Assembly (NCBI RefSeq): GCF_001424385.1
Contig: NZ_LMPO01000012.1
Coordinates: 17,037-81,036 of the forward strand
DNA: 64,000 bases
Reading direction: 5' to 3'
From: Curtobacterium sp. Leaf183
Lineage (GTDB): Bacteria > Actinomycetota > Actinomycetes > Actinomycetales > Microbacteriaceae
The position numbers were made by a program, and so were the translations under genes. This document shows, piece by piece, positions 1-10,233 of this stretch. The notes below the pieces were generated by a model that was given only the letters and a program-made list of their open reading frames with translations, did not search any database and was not told where the DNA came from. Position 1 is the stretch's first letter; each line of letters opens with the position of its first letter.

Positions 1-37
1 GTTTGACATCACAGCGCATCAAACGCTTGACGTCAAG
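1..37. promoter_or_regulatory. Candidate operator pair upstream of the first LacI gene
   Basis: Two inverted repeats lie upstream of the LacI gene at 68. The first has GTTTGA at 1-6 and TCAAAC at 19-24. The second, CTTGACGTCAAG at 26-37, is a perfect 12-bp palindrome with the central CG usual for LacI-family sites. The second sits near the expected -35 region of the regulator's own promoter (-10 at 56-61), which suggests autorepression. A divergent target gene may lie left of the window. Confidence 0.5.
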
Positions 38-55
38 TCGGCGACCGCTGCTCGC

Positions 56-61
56 TACGAT
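56..61 (+). promoter_or_regulatory. -10 box TACGAT, leaderless lacI-type gene
   Basis: TACGAT starts 12 nt before the GTG at 68, the spacing seen at many genes in this window. GGGAG directly abuts the GTG and is too close to serve as a ribosome binding site. Confidence 0.5.
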
Positions 62-67
62 CGGGAG

Positions 68-1066
68 GTGCCGTCCCCCGCCCCGAACAGCCGCCGTGTC
101 ACCGCAGCGATGGTCGCGGAGCGCGCCGGGACGAGCATCGCCACGGTCTCGCTCGTGGTCAACGGCAAGGAGCGCGGCCGGGTCTCGGCACCGATCGTCG
201 CTCGGGTCCGTGACGCTGTGGACGACCTCGGCTACGTCGTCGACCACGCCGCCAGTTCATTGGCGCGGGGCAGCGGCGACCTCGTGGTCCTCATCGCCCC
301 CGACCTGTCGAACCCCTTCTTCGCCGAAGTCATCCGCGGCGTGCGGGACACCGTCGGCGACCGGTTCCAGCTGGTGCTCTCGGTCACGGAACGCGGTGCG
401 CAGCCCGTCACCGCAGACGTCCGGCGCTTCGAGCGGCTCCGGCCGGCCGGCATCCTCGTCGACGCTCCGGCCGCCGACCAGGCGATGACCGCGAGCGTCC
501 CCGTCGTGCTGCTCGACGCACCCGGCGGCCCCGACGCCGTCAACTACGACCTGTCCGCCGGCGTCTCGGCGCTGGTGTCGCACCTCGCCCTGGCCGGGCA
601 CCGTCGTGTCGCCTACCTCGACGGCACCTCGCGGGCGACGACGTTCGCGCTCCGCCGGTCGATGTTCGAGCAGGCGTGTGCGGAGGCGGACATCTCCCTG
701 ACGCCGATGTCCGCCAGCGCCGACCTGACGATCGACGCCGCGGCCTCCGCTGTCGACGGGGTCGTCGACGCCTGGCTCGCCGACGGGGTCACGGCCGTGG
801 TCGCCGCCGCGGACACCCTGGCGTACGGGGTGCTCCGGGTCGCGTCGGCTCGGGGAATCGCGGTGCCGGCAGCGCTGGCGGTGGCCGGGTTCGACGACCT
901 GCCCTCGTCGTCGGTCACGGCGCCGGCGCTGACGAGCGTCGCACTGCCGGGCGCCGAGCTCGGTCGTGCGGCGGCACTGCGGCTGCTCGCGATGCTCGAC
1001 GGCACGGAACCGGCAGCGCCGGCGCTGCCCACCCGGCTGGTCCCGCGGGCGAGCACGGGCGCCTGA
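68..1066 (+). CDS. LacI family transcriptional regulator
   Basis: A 332-residue repressor of normal LacI/GalR length. The N-terminal helix-turn-helix (residues 12-60) contains AERAGTSIATVSLVVNG, followed by a periplasmic-binding-protein-like effector domain starting near LVVLIAPDLSNPFFAEVIRG. The GTG start is chosen because the helix-turn-helix begins at residue 12, so the internal ATG at 110 would cut it off. The helix-turn-helix opens with VTAAMVAERAG instead of the usual VTxxDVAxxAG. Its effector is probably a sugar. The target genes are not in the window, unless it controls something left of position 1. It ends before a repeat- and hairpin-rich gap and is convergent with the MFS gene. Confidence 0.9.
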   Translation: MPSPAPNSRRVTAAMVAERAGTSIATVSLVVNGKERGRVSAPIVARVRDAVDDLGYVVDHAASSLARGSGDLVVLIAPDLSNPFFAEVIRGVRDTVGDRFQLVLSVTERGAQPVTADVRRFERLRPAGILVDAPAADQAMTASVPVVLLDAPGGPDAVNYDLSAGVSALVSHLALAGHRRVAYLDGTSRATTFALRRSMFEQACAEADISLTPMSASADLTIDAAASAVDGVVDAWLADGVTAVVAAADTLAYGVLRVASARGIAVPAALAVAGFDDLPSSSVTAPALTSVALPGAELGRAAALRLLAMLDGTEPAAPALPTRLVPRASTGA

Positions 1067-1099
1067 CGCGCGCGTCGCGGGGGCTGCCGCCACTCACGC

Positions 1100-1200
1100 G
1101 ACACCGTCGCTGTCGTACGACATCGGCTTCGTCGCACCGCCGACAGCCCGCCACCCACACGACACCGTCGCTGTCGTACGACATCGGACTCGTCGCACCG
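1100..1200. repeat. Two 40-bp direct repeats, each with a perfect 12-bp palindrome
   Basis: Positions 1100-1139 and 1161-1200 are 40-bp copies that differ at two bases. Each contains TGTCGTACGACA, a perfect 12-bp palindrome of the kind bound by TetR-type repressors. They lie between the 3' ends of two convergent genes, where an operator has no obvious promoter to act on. They may be intergenic repeat units or regulator decoys. Confidence 0.7.
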
Positions 1201-1214
1201 GACGCGGCCCCACG

Positions 1215-1260
1215 ACGGACGGGAGGCCCGGTGCCAGCTGGCACCGGGCCTCCCGTCCGT
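1215..1260. terminator. Perfect 46-bp palindrome, probable bidirectional terminator
   Basis: Two 23-bp arms meet without a loop: the left arm begins ACGGACGGGAGGCCCGGTGC and the right arm is its exact reverse complement. It sits between the convergent LacI and MFS genes. There is no T-run, as is common for actinobacterial hairpin terminators. The arm sequence GGACGGGAGGC recurs at several other places in the window (see findings). Confidence 0.75.
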
Positions 1261-1272
1261 GGGGGCGAGCGT

Positions 1273-3566
<2,294 letters not shown>

Positions 3567-3576
3567 CGAGCAAGAA

Positions 3577-3601
3577 TTGCACTCAGTGGCGCATAGTGCA
3601 A
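3577..3601. promoter_or_regulatory. Operator for the TetR-MFS operon
   Basis: TTGCACT at 3577-3583 and AGTGCAA at 3595-3601 form 7-bp inverted arms spaced by 11 bp. The site lies 11 nt upstream of the tetR start and overlaps its candidate -10 box. This is the expected position for autorepression. Confidence 0.65.
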
Positions 3602-3615
3602 GTACGGCGCTGTGG

Positions 3616-4098
3616 TCAGAGCGCCTTGTCGAAGCAGAATGACCACGGCATGGTCGCCGCGTAGGGCTCGTACACCGGGATCCGCCGCCAGCCGGTCTTC
3701 TCGTACAGGGCGACGGCGTCGGGCTGCTTGTCGCCCGTCTGCAGGACGAGCCGGCTCGCGCCGACCTCGCGGCCGACCTCGGCGCACGTGTCGAGCAGCG
3801 CCGTGGCCGCACCCTTGCCGCGGGCACTGGACAGGACGATCAGGCGCTTCAGCTCGACCTCGCTGCCGAGCCACCGGACGGCGATGTGTGCGATCGCGTC
3901 GCCGGACTCGTCGATCGCGAGCAGTGACGTGATGACGGTGGCCGGATCGACGGCGAGTGCCCGGTTGCGCTCGGCGACGACGGCGGGGTCCTCGTCGGCG
4001 TTCGCCGACCCGTACCGCTCGTGCATCTCCTCGTCCATCCGGGCGCGCAGCTCCACTGCGCGCGGGTCTTCCCAGGAGACGCGTTCGATCGTGATCAC
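3616..4098 (-). CDS. GNAT family N-acetyltransferase
   Basis: A 160-residue protein matching the GNAT fold. The acetyl-CoA loop is LSSARGKGAATALLDTC (R/Q-x-x-G-x-G/A type), preceded by strand IAHIAVRWLGSEVELKRLIV, with a typical ending VALYEKTGWRRIPVYEPYA. GTG at 4098 is chosen because the protein then begins directly with the first strand (VITIERVSW). No substrate can be inferred. It follows the HAD gene by 22 bp on the same strand, so the two may be co-transcribed. Confidence 0.85.
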   Translation of the reverse strand: MITIERVSWEDPRAVELRARMDEEMHERYGSANADEDPAVVAERNRALAVDPATVITSLLAIDESGDAIAHIAVRWLGSEVELKRLIVLSSARGKGAATALLDTCAEVGREVGASRLVLQTGDKQPDAVALYEKTGWRRIPVYEPYAATMPWSFCFDKAL

Positions 4099-4120
4099 GA
4101 TCGACCATCCTGGCACGCGG

Positions 4121-4798
4121 TCAGCGCGCGAGGGCCCCGATCGGCCCGTCGTCGATGCCCGCCAGCACCGCCGCCGCGTCGTCGTACACGGCCGCCGCCC
4201 CGGCACCGCGCAGCTCGTCGCCACCGATGCCGCCCGTCATCACCCCGATGCACGCGACCCCCACCTTGCCGGCGGTCTCGACGTCCCACATCGCGTCGCC
4301 GACCATCACGGCGCGCGACGGGTCGACACCGGACCGCTCGAGGGCGACCCGCACGATGTCCGGTGCCGGCTTCGCCTGCTCGACGTCCTCGCCGCTGGTG
4401 ACGACGTCGACCCACTGCTCGGCGTCGAGCAGCTCCAGCAGCCGTCCGAGCTCGTTCGGCGGGGCACTCGTGGCGAGCACCACCTGGTGCCCGCGCTTTG
4501 CCACACCCTGCAGGAGCGCACGTGCCCCGGGCAGCAGGCGCAGGCGCGGCATGTGCTCGGCGAAGTACGCCGACTGGTACCGCTTCGCGGTGTCGCGGTC
4601 GTCTTCCGACGCGTCGGGCAGCAGCTCCTCGAGCAGCCGCGTCGAGTCCATGCCGATCAGGCGGTGAATGCGCCAGGCGTCGACCGAGGCGCCGACGACA
4701 CGGAAGGCGCGCCACCACGCGTCCACGTGCGCGTAGTTCGAGTCGACGAGCGTGCCGTCGATGTCGAAGAGGACGGCGGTCGTGGGTGCGTCAGCCAT
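4121..4798 (-). CDS. HAD-superfamily phosphatase, phosphoglycolate-phosphatase-like
   Basis: A 225-residue enzyme with all four HAD motifs: DIDGTLVDS (nucleophile Asp near residue 12), LATSAPPNE, K in EQAKPAPDIV, and VMVGDAMWDVETA (the acidic pair). A helical cap lies between motifs I and II, as in subfamily I. It probably dephosphorylates a small sugar phosphate or phosphoglycolate, but the substrate cannot be told. The ATG at 4798 has CAGCCT 12 nt upstream as a possible leaderless -10. Upstream lies a tandem-repeat block. Confidence 0.88.
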   Translation of the reverse strand: MADAPTTAVLFDIDGTLVDSNYAHVDAWWRAFRVVGASVDAWRIHRLIGMDSTRLLEELLPDASEDDRDTAKRYQSAYFAEHMPRLRLLPGARALLQGVAKRGHQVVLATSAPPNELGRLLELLDAEQWVDVVTSGEDVEQAKPAPDIVRVALERSGVDPSRAVMVGDAMWDVETAGKVGVACIGVMTGGIGGDELRGAGAAAVYDDAAAVLAGIDDGPIGALAR

Positions 4799-4841
4799 AC
4801 GTCCAGGCTGCTCGGGTGGTCCTCCGCACCGGCCCAGCCGG

Positions 4842-4957
4842 CTTCCGCGTCGCGACCCGGCGTCCGCGTCGCGACCCGACGTCCGCACCGGCCCAGCCGA
4901 CGTCCGCGTCGCGACCCGGCGTCCGCGTCGCGACCCGACGTCCGCGTCGCGACCCGG
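4842..4957. repeat. 19-bp tandem repeat array
   Basis: Five copies of CGTCCGCGTCGCGACCCGR lie at 4842-4860 (one change), 4861-4879, 4901-4919, 4920-4938 and 4939-4957. They are interrupted by a divergent 21-bp unit at 4880-4900. Each copy contains the palindrome TCGCGA. A degraded sixth unit at 4958 overlaps the stop codon of the debranching-enzyme gene. Copies alternate G and A at the last base. Units abut without spacers, so this is not a CRISPR. Confidence 0.85.
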
Positions 4958-4959
4958 CG

Positions 4960-6825
4960 TCAGCGCATCGCGACCCACACCGGGAACGCCGCCGCTGCGC
5001 TCCATGCCTGCGGTCGGCACGCGGCCGGGTACGGCGCCGGACGCCCGACCTCGGACGCCGCGTCCCCGGCATGCAGCTCGGGCATCCGGAAGTCGAACGC
5101 GACGGCCGCCGCCAGCAGCTGCTCGGCGAGGGTCCGGGCCTCGGACGAGAACCCCGACCGGGTCAGCCCGGCGATGACGACCGCGGTGTCGTGCGCCCAC
5201 ACGCTGCCGCCGTGGTAGCTCAGCGGCCAGTACCCCGCGGCCGTGGTCGACATGGTCCGCAGCCCGAAGCCGCTCGCCATGTCCGGGGCGACGACCCGTG
5301 CGGCGACGACGGCCTCCTCGGACGCCGACAGCAGACCGGTGCCGAGCAGGTGTCCGATGTTGCTGGTGGCCGAGTCCACCGCCCGCTTGTCGGCGTCGAG
5401 GGCGATCGCCGGGTGGGCGCCGACGTCATCGCGCACCCAGAAGGTCTCGCGGAAGCGCGTGGCCAGCCGGTCCGCCCACCCACGCCAGTCGTCGCCACCC
5501 GGACGGCCGAAGGCGTCGAGCAGGTCCGCGCCGTGCACCGCCGCCTCGTACGCGTAGCCCTGCACCTCGCACAGCGCGATCGGCCCGTCCGCCAGGGTGC
5601 CGTCGCGCCACTGCACGCTGTCGCCGGAGTCCTTCCAACCCTGGTTCGCGAGCCCACGGCCGGACTCGTCGACGTACTCCAGCAGCCCGTCGCCGTCGGC
5701 GTCGCCGTGGTCGCGCATCCATGCCAGCGCCCGTTCGAGCGCCGGCAGGAGCGCACGAACCTGGTCGTCGGGCATCCCCGCACGCCACGCGTCGTGGAGC
5801 AGGCACACCCACATCGGCGTCGCGTCGACCGTGCCGTAGTACAGCGGCGGCAGCGAGAGCTCCTCGTTGTCGATCGGCAGCGACCCCTGGCGCAGCTCGT
5901 GCATGACCTTGCCCGGCTGCTCGGCGGTCGACGGGTCGACCCGGGTGCCCTGCAGCGCGGCGAGCACCCGGAGCGTCCCGGCCGCGATCGTGGTGTCGAC
6001 GGGCAGCAGGAACCGGGCGGCCCACAGCGAGTCACGGCCGAACAGCGTGAAGAACCAGGGCGCTCCGGCGGCCAGGAACTCCCCCTCGGGTCGGGCCAGG
6101 CGCAGCGCGTCGAGGTCGTCCGTCGCCCGGTCGAGCCAGCGGCGCAGCCGGTCGTCGGCTACGTCAGCGGGCGGGTCGAACGGACGGCGGCTGCGCACGC
6201 CCGAGACGACGGCCCCCTCGACGCCGCTCGGCACGGCGACCGCGCAGTCCCAGCCGACCTCGATCGTCCGCGCCCGGTCGAGCGTCCAGCACAGGACCAC
6301 GGCCCCGTCGACGACGCCCACACGGGCACCGGGTGCGGTGAGCACCACGTCGACCGACCCGGACCGCCACGTGACCGACCCGCCGTCGTGCACTCGGGCT
6401 GTCACCGGCACGGCACCCCCGCCGCCCTTGACCGCGTCCATGGCCGCAGCGTCCGGTGTGATCCGCACGACGACGTCGAGCGAGCCACCGGGGGCGCGCC
6501 GGTCCGTGATGCGCACCGACTCCGTCACGCCGTCGACACGCACGCGGCGCCGACGGTCCAGTCGGACGTCCGGATCGGCCCCCGCACCGTCGAGCCCCCG
6601 CAGGAGCCCGGTGAAGACCACCTCACGCGCGCTCGTCGACACGGTCGCGATCGGTTCGATACCGGTACCGGCGACCTCGAGCGCGACCGCGGACACGACG
6701 CGCTGGTCGCCGGTCCAGTAGCCGTGCACGGGGTTCGCACCGACGTCGCCGGAGGCTGCCGACCACGCCTGGGTCGGTGCCGCGATGACGGCGACCTCGT
6801 CGTGGAGCAGGGGCTGCAGTGGCAT
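4960..6825 (-). CDS. Glycogen-debranching-type glycosidase (amylo-alpha-1,6-glucosidase family)
   Basis: A 621-residue protein. The N-terminal half resembles the debranching-enzyme beta-sandwich (begins MPLQPLLHDEVAVIAAPTQA, with GYWTGDQRVVSAVALEVAG). The C-terminal half is an (alpha/alpha)6 toroid with the hallmark WFFTLFGRDSLWAAR near residues 260-275. It has no signal peptide, so it acts on oligosaccharides after import. The start is ATG 6825 with GAGG 7 nt upstream. A GTG at 6882 overlapping the permease stop is possible but has its purine run too close. It is the last gene of the sugar ABC operon, which suggests that the imported substrate is a branched or linear gluco-oligosaccharide. 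Confidence 0.85.
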   Translation of the reverse strand: MPLQPLLHDEVAVIAAPTQAWSAASGDVGANPVHGYWTGDQRVVSAVALEVAGTGIEPIATVSTSAREVVFTGLLRGLDGAGADPDVRLDRRRRVRVDGVTESVRITDRRAPGGSLDVVVRITPDAAAMDAVKGGGGAVPVTARVHDGGSVTWRSGSVDVVLTAPGARVGVVDGAVVLCWTLDRARTIEVGWDCAVAVPSGVEGAVVSGVRSRRPFDPPADVADDRLRRWLDRATDDLDALRLARPEGEFLAAGAPWFFTLFGRDSLWAARFLLPVDTTIAAGTLRVLAALQGTRVDPSTAEQPGKVMHELRQGSLPIDNEELSLPPLYYGTVDATPMWVCLLHDAWRAGMPDDQVRALLPALERALAWMRDHGDADGDGLLEYVDESGRGLANQGWKDSGDSVQWRDGTLADGPIALCEVQGYAYEAAVHGADLLDAFGRPGGDDWRGWADRLATRFRETFWVRDDVGAHPAIALDADKRAVDSATSNIGHLLGTGLLSASEEAVVAARVVAPDMASGFGLRTMSTTAAGYWPLSYHGGSVWAHDTAVVIAGLTRSGFSSEARTLAEQLLAAAVAFDFRMPELHAGDAASEVGRPAPYPAACRPQAWSAAAAFPVWVAMR

Positions 6826-6878
6826 CGGGCGGTCCTCGGCCTTCGTGGTGTCGGTCCGTGCAGTCGTCGTCGCCGCGG

Positions 6879-7796
6879 TCACTCCTTGACCGCCCCGTCG
6901 CTGGTGTTCATGATCCGTTTCTGGAACACGAAGAACGCGACGGCGACCGGGATGGTCATCACGAACGCCGCGGCGAGCTTGATCGGGTACTGGTTGCCCG
7001 CGCTGAGCGCCCCGGACGCCAGCGACGCCACGCCCTTCGTCAGGGTGGTGAGCGCGGGCGAGGACGACGACACGATGAAGTGCGGCAGCTCGTTCCACGA
7101 TGCCTGGAACGACAGGATCGTGATCGTCACGACAGCTGGCCGGGCCATCGGGAGCACGACCGACCAGAACGTCCGGAAGGTGCCGGCGCCGTCGATCCTG
7201 GCCTGCTCCTCGACGCTGACCGGGATCGACTCGAAGAAGTTCTTCATGATGAAGACCCCGGCCGCGTCGACCAGCAGCGGCACGATCATGCCCGAGTACG
7301 AGTCGTACATGCCGAGCTGGTTGATCACCAGGAACTTCGGGATGAGCAGCACGACACCGGGGACCGCCATCACGGCGACGACCGCCGCGAACACCGTCTG
7401 CCGGCCGCGGAACCGCAGGCGCGCCAGGGCGTACCCGGCGAGCGAGTCGAAGAAGATCCGCCCGAGTGTGACGCACACCGCGACGATCGCCGAGTTGAGC
7501 GTCCACACCCCGAAGTCCGAGTTCTGGAACAGCGTGCTGAACGCCGCCGACGTCCACGTCGTCGGCAGCGCCAGCGGGTTCAGCGAGGCGTCCTGGTCGG
7601 TCTTGAACGCGTTCACGATCGCGACGTAGAACGGCAGCAGGTAGACGACCGCGATCAGCAGACCGCCCGCCATCCAGGCAAGCCCGGCCATCCCGATGCG
7701 GCGAGGTCGCCTGCTCGCCGGCACCGGGCCTCCCGGGCTGGAGGCCCGACCCGCCGCCGCCACGCGCGTCGCGGCGACCGATGTGGGTGCGCTCAT
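6879..7796 (-). CDS. Carbohydrate ABC transporter permease, MalG type
   Basis: A 305-residue inner-membrane permease of the CUT1 family with six predicted helices. The EAA loop is EEQARIDGAGTFRTFWSVVL, which docks the ATPase. The ATG overlaps the MalF-type stop (ATGA) and GGAAGG lies upstream. The N-terminal cytoplasmic tail (about residues 17-26) is encoded by a copy of the GGGCCTCC/GGAGGCCC repeat element found between genes elsewhere here. No ATPase gene is in the operon, so a shared ATPase of the MsiK type encoded elsewhere is expected, as is common in actinobacteria. Confidence 0.92.
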   Translation of the reverse strand: MSAPTSVAATRVAAAGRASSPGGPVPASRRPRRIGMAGLAWMAGGLLIAVVYLLPFYVAIVNAFKTDQDASLNPLALPTTWTSAAFSTLFQNSDFGVWTLNSAIVAVCVTLGRIFFDSLAGYALARLRFRGRQTVFAAVVAVMAVPGVVLLIPKFLVINQLGMYDSYSGMIVPLLVDAAGVFIMKNFFESIPVSVEEQARIDGAGTFRTFWSVVLPMARPAVVTITILSFQASWNELPHFIVSSSSPALTTLTKGVASLASGALSAGNQYPIKLAAAFVMTIPVAVAFFVFQKRIMNTSDGAVKE

Positions 7797-8881
7797 CGCG
7801 CCCCCTCCTTCCGTGAGGGCGTCTCGATCCAGCGCATGCGGCGCCGCGAGACCGGGCGGTCGCGGAGTGCCCAGCGCTGCAGGAGCGTGAAGACGACGAT
7901 GATGCCGAACAGGATGAACGCGATCGCCGCGCCGACACCCCACTGCTGGCTGGTGAACGCCGACGTGTACGACAGGTACGCCGGGGTGAGGGTCGTGTTC
8001 GCCGGAGCGCCCTTCGTGCCGGTGTAGATCTGGTCGAACACCTGCCACGTGCCGATCAGCCCGAGCGTCAGCACCGTGAACAGCGTCGGACGCAGCTGCG
8101 GCAGCGTGATGCGCCAGAAGCGGGTCCACGCACCGGCACCGTCGATCATCGCTGCCTCGTCGACGTCGGCTGACAGGTTCTGCAGCGCGGCGATGAACAG
8201 CAGCATGAACGTGCCGCTCGTCGTGAACACCGCCAGCAGGATGAACGCGGTCATCGCGACCGACGGACCGGCCAGCCACTCCCACCACGAGATCCCGAGC
8301 GCGGTGTGGTCGGCGAGCCAGGCCGGTGGGTCACCGGCACCCAGGTGGAACAGGCCGGTCGGCTGGTTGAACCAGTTCGGCCCGTTGACGCCGATCCACC
8401 CGAGGATCTTGTTCACGGCACCGGACGACGAGAACAGGAAGAGCCACAGCACGGTGATCGCGACCGAGCTGGTGACGGACGGGAAGTAGAACGCGGTGCG
8501 GAAGAACCCGCGAGCGCGCAGTGCCCGGCCGTTCACCAGGACCGCGAGCCCCAGCGCGACGGCGGTCTGCAGCGGCACGACGAACACGACGTACCAGAGG
8601 TTGTTCCGCAGCGCCGTGCCGAAGTTCTGCTCGTCGAGGCCGCCCCCGCCCAGGATCTTGGCGTAGTTCTGCCCGCCGACGAACTGCACGCCGGAGGCGA
8701 ACGGGCTGCCCACTCCCTGCCAGTCGGACACGCTCACCCATGCCGCCATCAGCACGGGGACGGCCAGGAACAGCCCGAGGACGATGATCGTCGGTGCGGT
8801 GAACAGCCAGCCCGACACCGTCTCGGCGCGGTTCGCGCGGCGACGGCGGCGGACGGGTCCGCGCACGCTCGCGGTGGTCAC
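7793..8881 (-). CDS. Carbohydrate ABC transporter permease, MalF type
   Basis: A 362-residue CUT1 permease. After a basic N-terminus (PVRRRRRANRAE) come six to seven helices, with a large periplasmic loop around NWFNQPTGLFHLGAGDPP. The EAA motif is DEAAMIDGAGAWTRFWRITL. GTG start at 8881, only 4 bp after the stop of the binding-protein gene. It pairs with the MalG-type permease to form the channel. Confidence 0.92.
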   Translation of the reverse strand: MTTASVRGPVRRRRRANRAETVSGWLFTAPTIIVLGLFLAVPVLMAAWVSVSDWQGVGSPFASGVQFVGGQNYAKILGGGGLDEQNFGTALRNNLWYVVFVVPLQTAVALGLAVLVNGRALRARGFFRTAFYFPSVTSSVAITVLWLFLFSSSGAVNKILGWIGVNGPNWFNQPTGLFHLGAGDPPAWLADHTALGISWWEWLAGPSVAMTAFILLAVFTTSGTFMLLFIAALQNLSADVDEAAMIDGAGAWTRFWRITLPQLRPTLFTVLTLGLIGTWQVFDQIYTGTKGAPANTTLTPAYLSYTSAFTSQQWGVGAAIAFILFGIIVVFTLLQRWALRDRPVSRRRMRWIETPSRKEGAR

Positions 8882-8885
8882 GGTC

Positions 8886-10139
8886 TCAGCCCTTCAGCGC
8901 CGCGGTCATGTTCTTCTGCACGCCCTCGAGCAGCGTCTCCGGGTCGGTCGACGCCAGGCTGCCGAGCTTGGAGTCGAAGTCCGCGATGACGTCGGCGGTG
9001 CCCGGCTTGTTCGGGACGCCCTGCGCGCTCGAGGCCTGGTCGAGGAACGGCGCGTACTGCGGGTAGTCCTGCTTCCAGGTGCTCGCCGCGGACTCGACGC
9101 TCGGCATCACACCGAACGACTTGGCGAACGACAGCTGCTGCTTCGTACTCGTCATCTGCTCGACGAAGGCCAGCGCCGCCTTCTGGTTCTTCGAGGCCTT
9201 CGCGATGCCCCAGCAGTTCGTGAACTGCAGCGTGCCCGCCCCAGCGGGACCCTTGGGCAGTGCGACGACCTTGTAGTCGACGTCCGGGTAGCTCGACGAC
9301 ATCGCGCCGGTCAGCCAGTTGCCCTCGACGGTCATCGCCGCCTTGCCCTTGCCGAACGCGTCGCCACCCCAGCTCTCGCCGAGGTCGCTCGAGAACTTCG
9401 TGGAACCGCTGGTCAGCAGGCCCTTCACGTACTGCAGGGCCTTGACGTTGGCCGCAGAGTCAGCGGTGGCCTTCGTCTGGTCCGCGTTCGTGAGTGCGCC
9501 GCCCGCCTGCGCCATGAACGCCCCGAGGCGCTCGTACTGCGGGCTCATCCCCAGGCCGACGTGGCCGTCGCGGGTGAGCTTCTTCGCGACCTCGGCGAGC
9601 TGGTCCCATGTGGTCGGGACGTCGCTGTCGGTGAGCCCGGCGGCTTTCCAGTCGGCGGTGTTGATGAACAGCGCCAGAGTCGAGAAGTCCTTGGGCGCGC
9701 AGTACAGCTTGTCGTCGACCGTGAACGACTTGGTGAGCGTCGGGTAGAAGTCGGCCTTGTCCTTCAGGTCGTCGCCGTACGCCAGCAGCGAGCCGTTCGT
9801 GGCGTACCCGGTGAGCGACCCGGTGGACACGTAGAAGACGTCGGCGGGCTTGCCCGAGGCGAAGCCCTGCGCGAGCTGCTGGTCGAGGTTGTTGGCGGGC
9901 TGCACCGAGACGCCGGTGCCCGAGGTCTTCGACCAGGCGGCGGCTGCGCTCTTGACGGCGGCGGTCTCGGCGTCGCCGGACGACCCGATCAGGACCGACA
10001 GGTCGGATCCGCTCGAGGTCAGCTTTCCGGAGTCGGAGCCGCCGGAGCTCTGGAAGCCCGAACCGCAGGCGGAGAGGGTGAGTGCCGCGGTGAGCGCCAT
10101 CGCGCCCGCGGTCAGCATGCGTGCTGTGCGTCGTTGCAT
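8886..10139 (-). CDS. Extracellular sugar-binding lipoprotein of the ABC transporter
   Basis: A 417-residue family 1 solute-binding protein. The signal peptide ends in lipobox LSAC with lipid-anchor Cys25, followed by a Ser/Gly linker and the two-lobed binding fold. NNLDQQLAQGFASGKPADVFYV and GKGKAAMTVEGNW are typical of CUT1 binding proteins. GAGGAG precedes the ATG by about 9 nt, so this gene is leadered, unlike its divergent regulator. First gene of a four-gene operon (binding protein, two permeases, glycosidase). Confidence 0.93.
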   Translation of the reverse strand: MQRRTARMLTAGAMALTAALTLSACGSGFQSSGGSDSGKLTSSGSDLSVLIGSSGDAETAAVKSAAAAWSKTSGTGVSVQPANNLDQQLAQGFASGKPADVFYVSTGSLTGYATNGSLLAYGDDLKDKADFYPTLTKSFTVDDKLYCAPKDFSTLALFINTADWKAAGLTDSDVPTTWDQLAEVAKKLTRDGHVGLGMSPQYERLGAFMAQAGGALTNADQTKATADSAANVKALQYVKGLLTSGSTKFSSDLGESWGGDAFGKGKAAMTVEGNWLTGAMSSSYPDVDYKVVALPKGPAGAGTLQFTNCWGIAKASKNQKAALAFVEQMTSTKQQLSFAKSFGVMPSVESAASTWKQDYPQYAPFLDQASSAQGVPNKPGTADVIADFDSKLGSLASTDPETLLEGVQKNMTAALKG

Positions 10140-10179
10140 CAGGGGGTACTCCTCGTCGAGTCGGCGTTGGATCGTTCAA

Positions 10180-10193
10180 TTTGATCGATCAAA
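10180..10193. promoter_or_regulatory. LacI operator between the sugar operon and its regulator
   Basis: TTTGATCGATCAAA is a perfect 14-bp palindrome with a central CG. It sits in the divergent gap 41 bp upstream of both starts, so one bound LacI dimer could repress the transport operon and the regulator together. Confidence 0.75.
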
Positions 10194-10220
10194 CAGCTCG
10201 AAGGTACACCTCCGGGGCGC

Positions 10221-10226
10221 TACCGT
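10221..10226 (+). promoter_or_regulatory. -10 box TACCGT, leaderless lacI-type gene
   Basis: TACCGT begins 13 nt before the ATG at 10234, and no ribosome binding site is visible. Confidence 0.55.
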
Positions 10227-10233
10227 GAACCCC

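Noticed and set aside
1100-1200. Two direct repeats as a minimal CRISPR or att site pair
   Set aside because: Only two copies, with a palindrome at the core, no integrase or cas gene, and both flanks are ordinary chromosomal genes.
4842-4957. CRISPR-like array
   Set aside because: The 19-bp units abut each other with no unique spacers and there are no cas genes, so it is a simple tandem repeat.
4498-7629. A very long open frame opposite the glycosidase and permease genes (about 1000 codons)
   Set aside because: It is antisense to well-supported genes, Arg/Pro/His-rich without domain similarity, and typical of frames kept open by high GC. The same applies to long antisense frames at 676-2940, 44333-48148 and 54813-58709.
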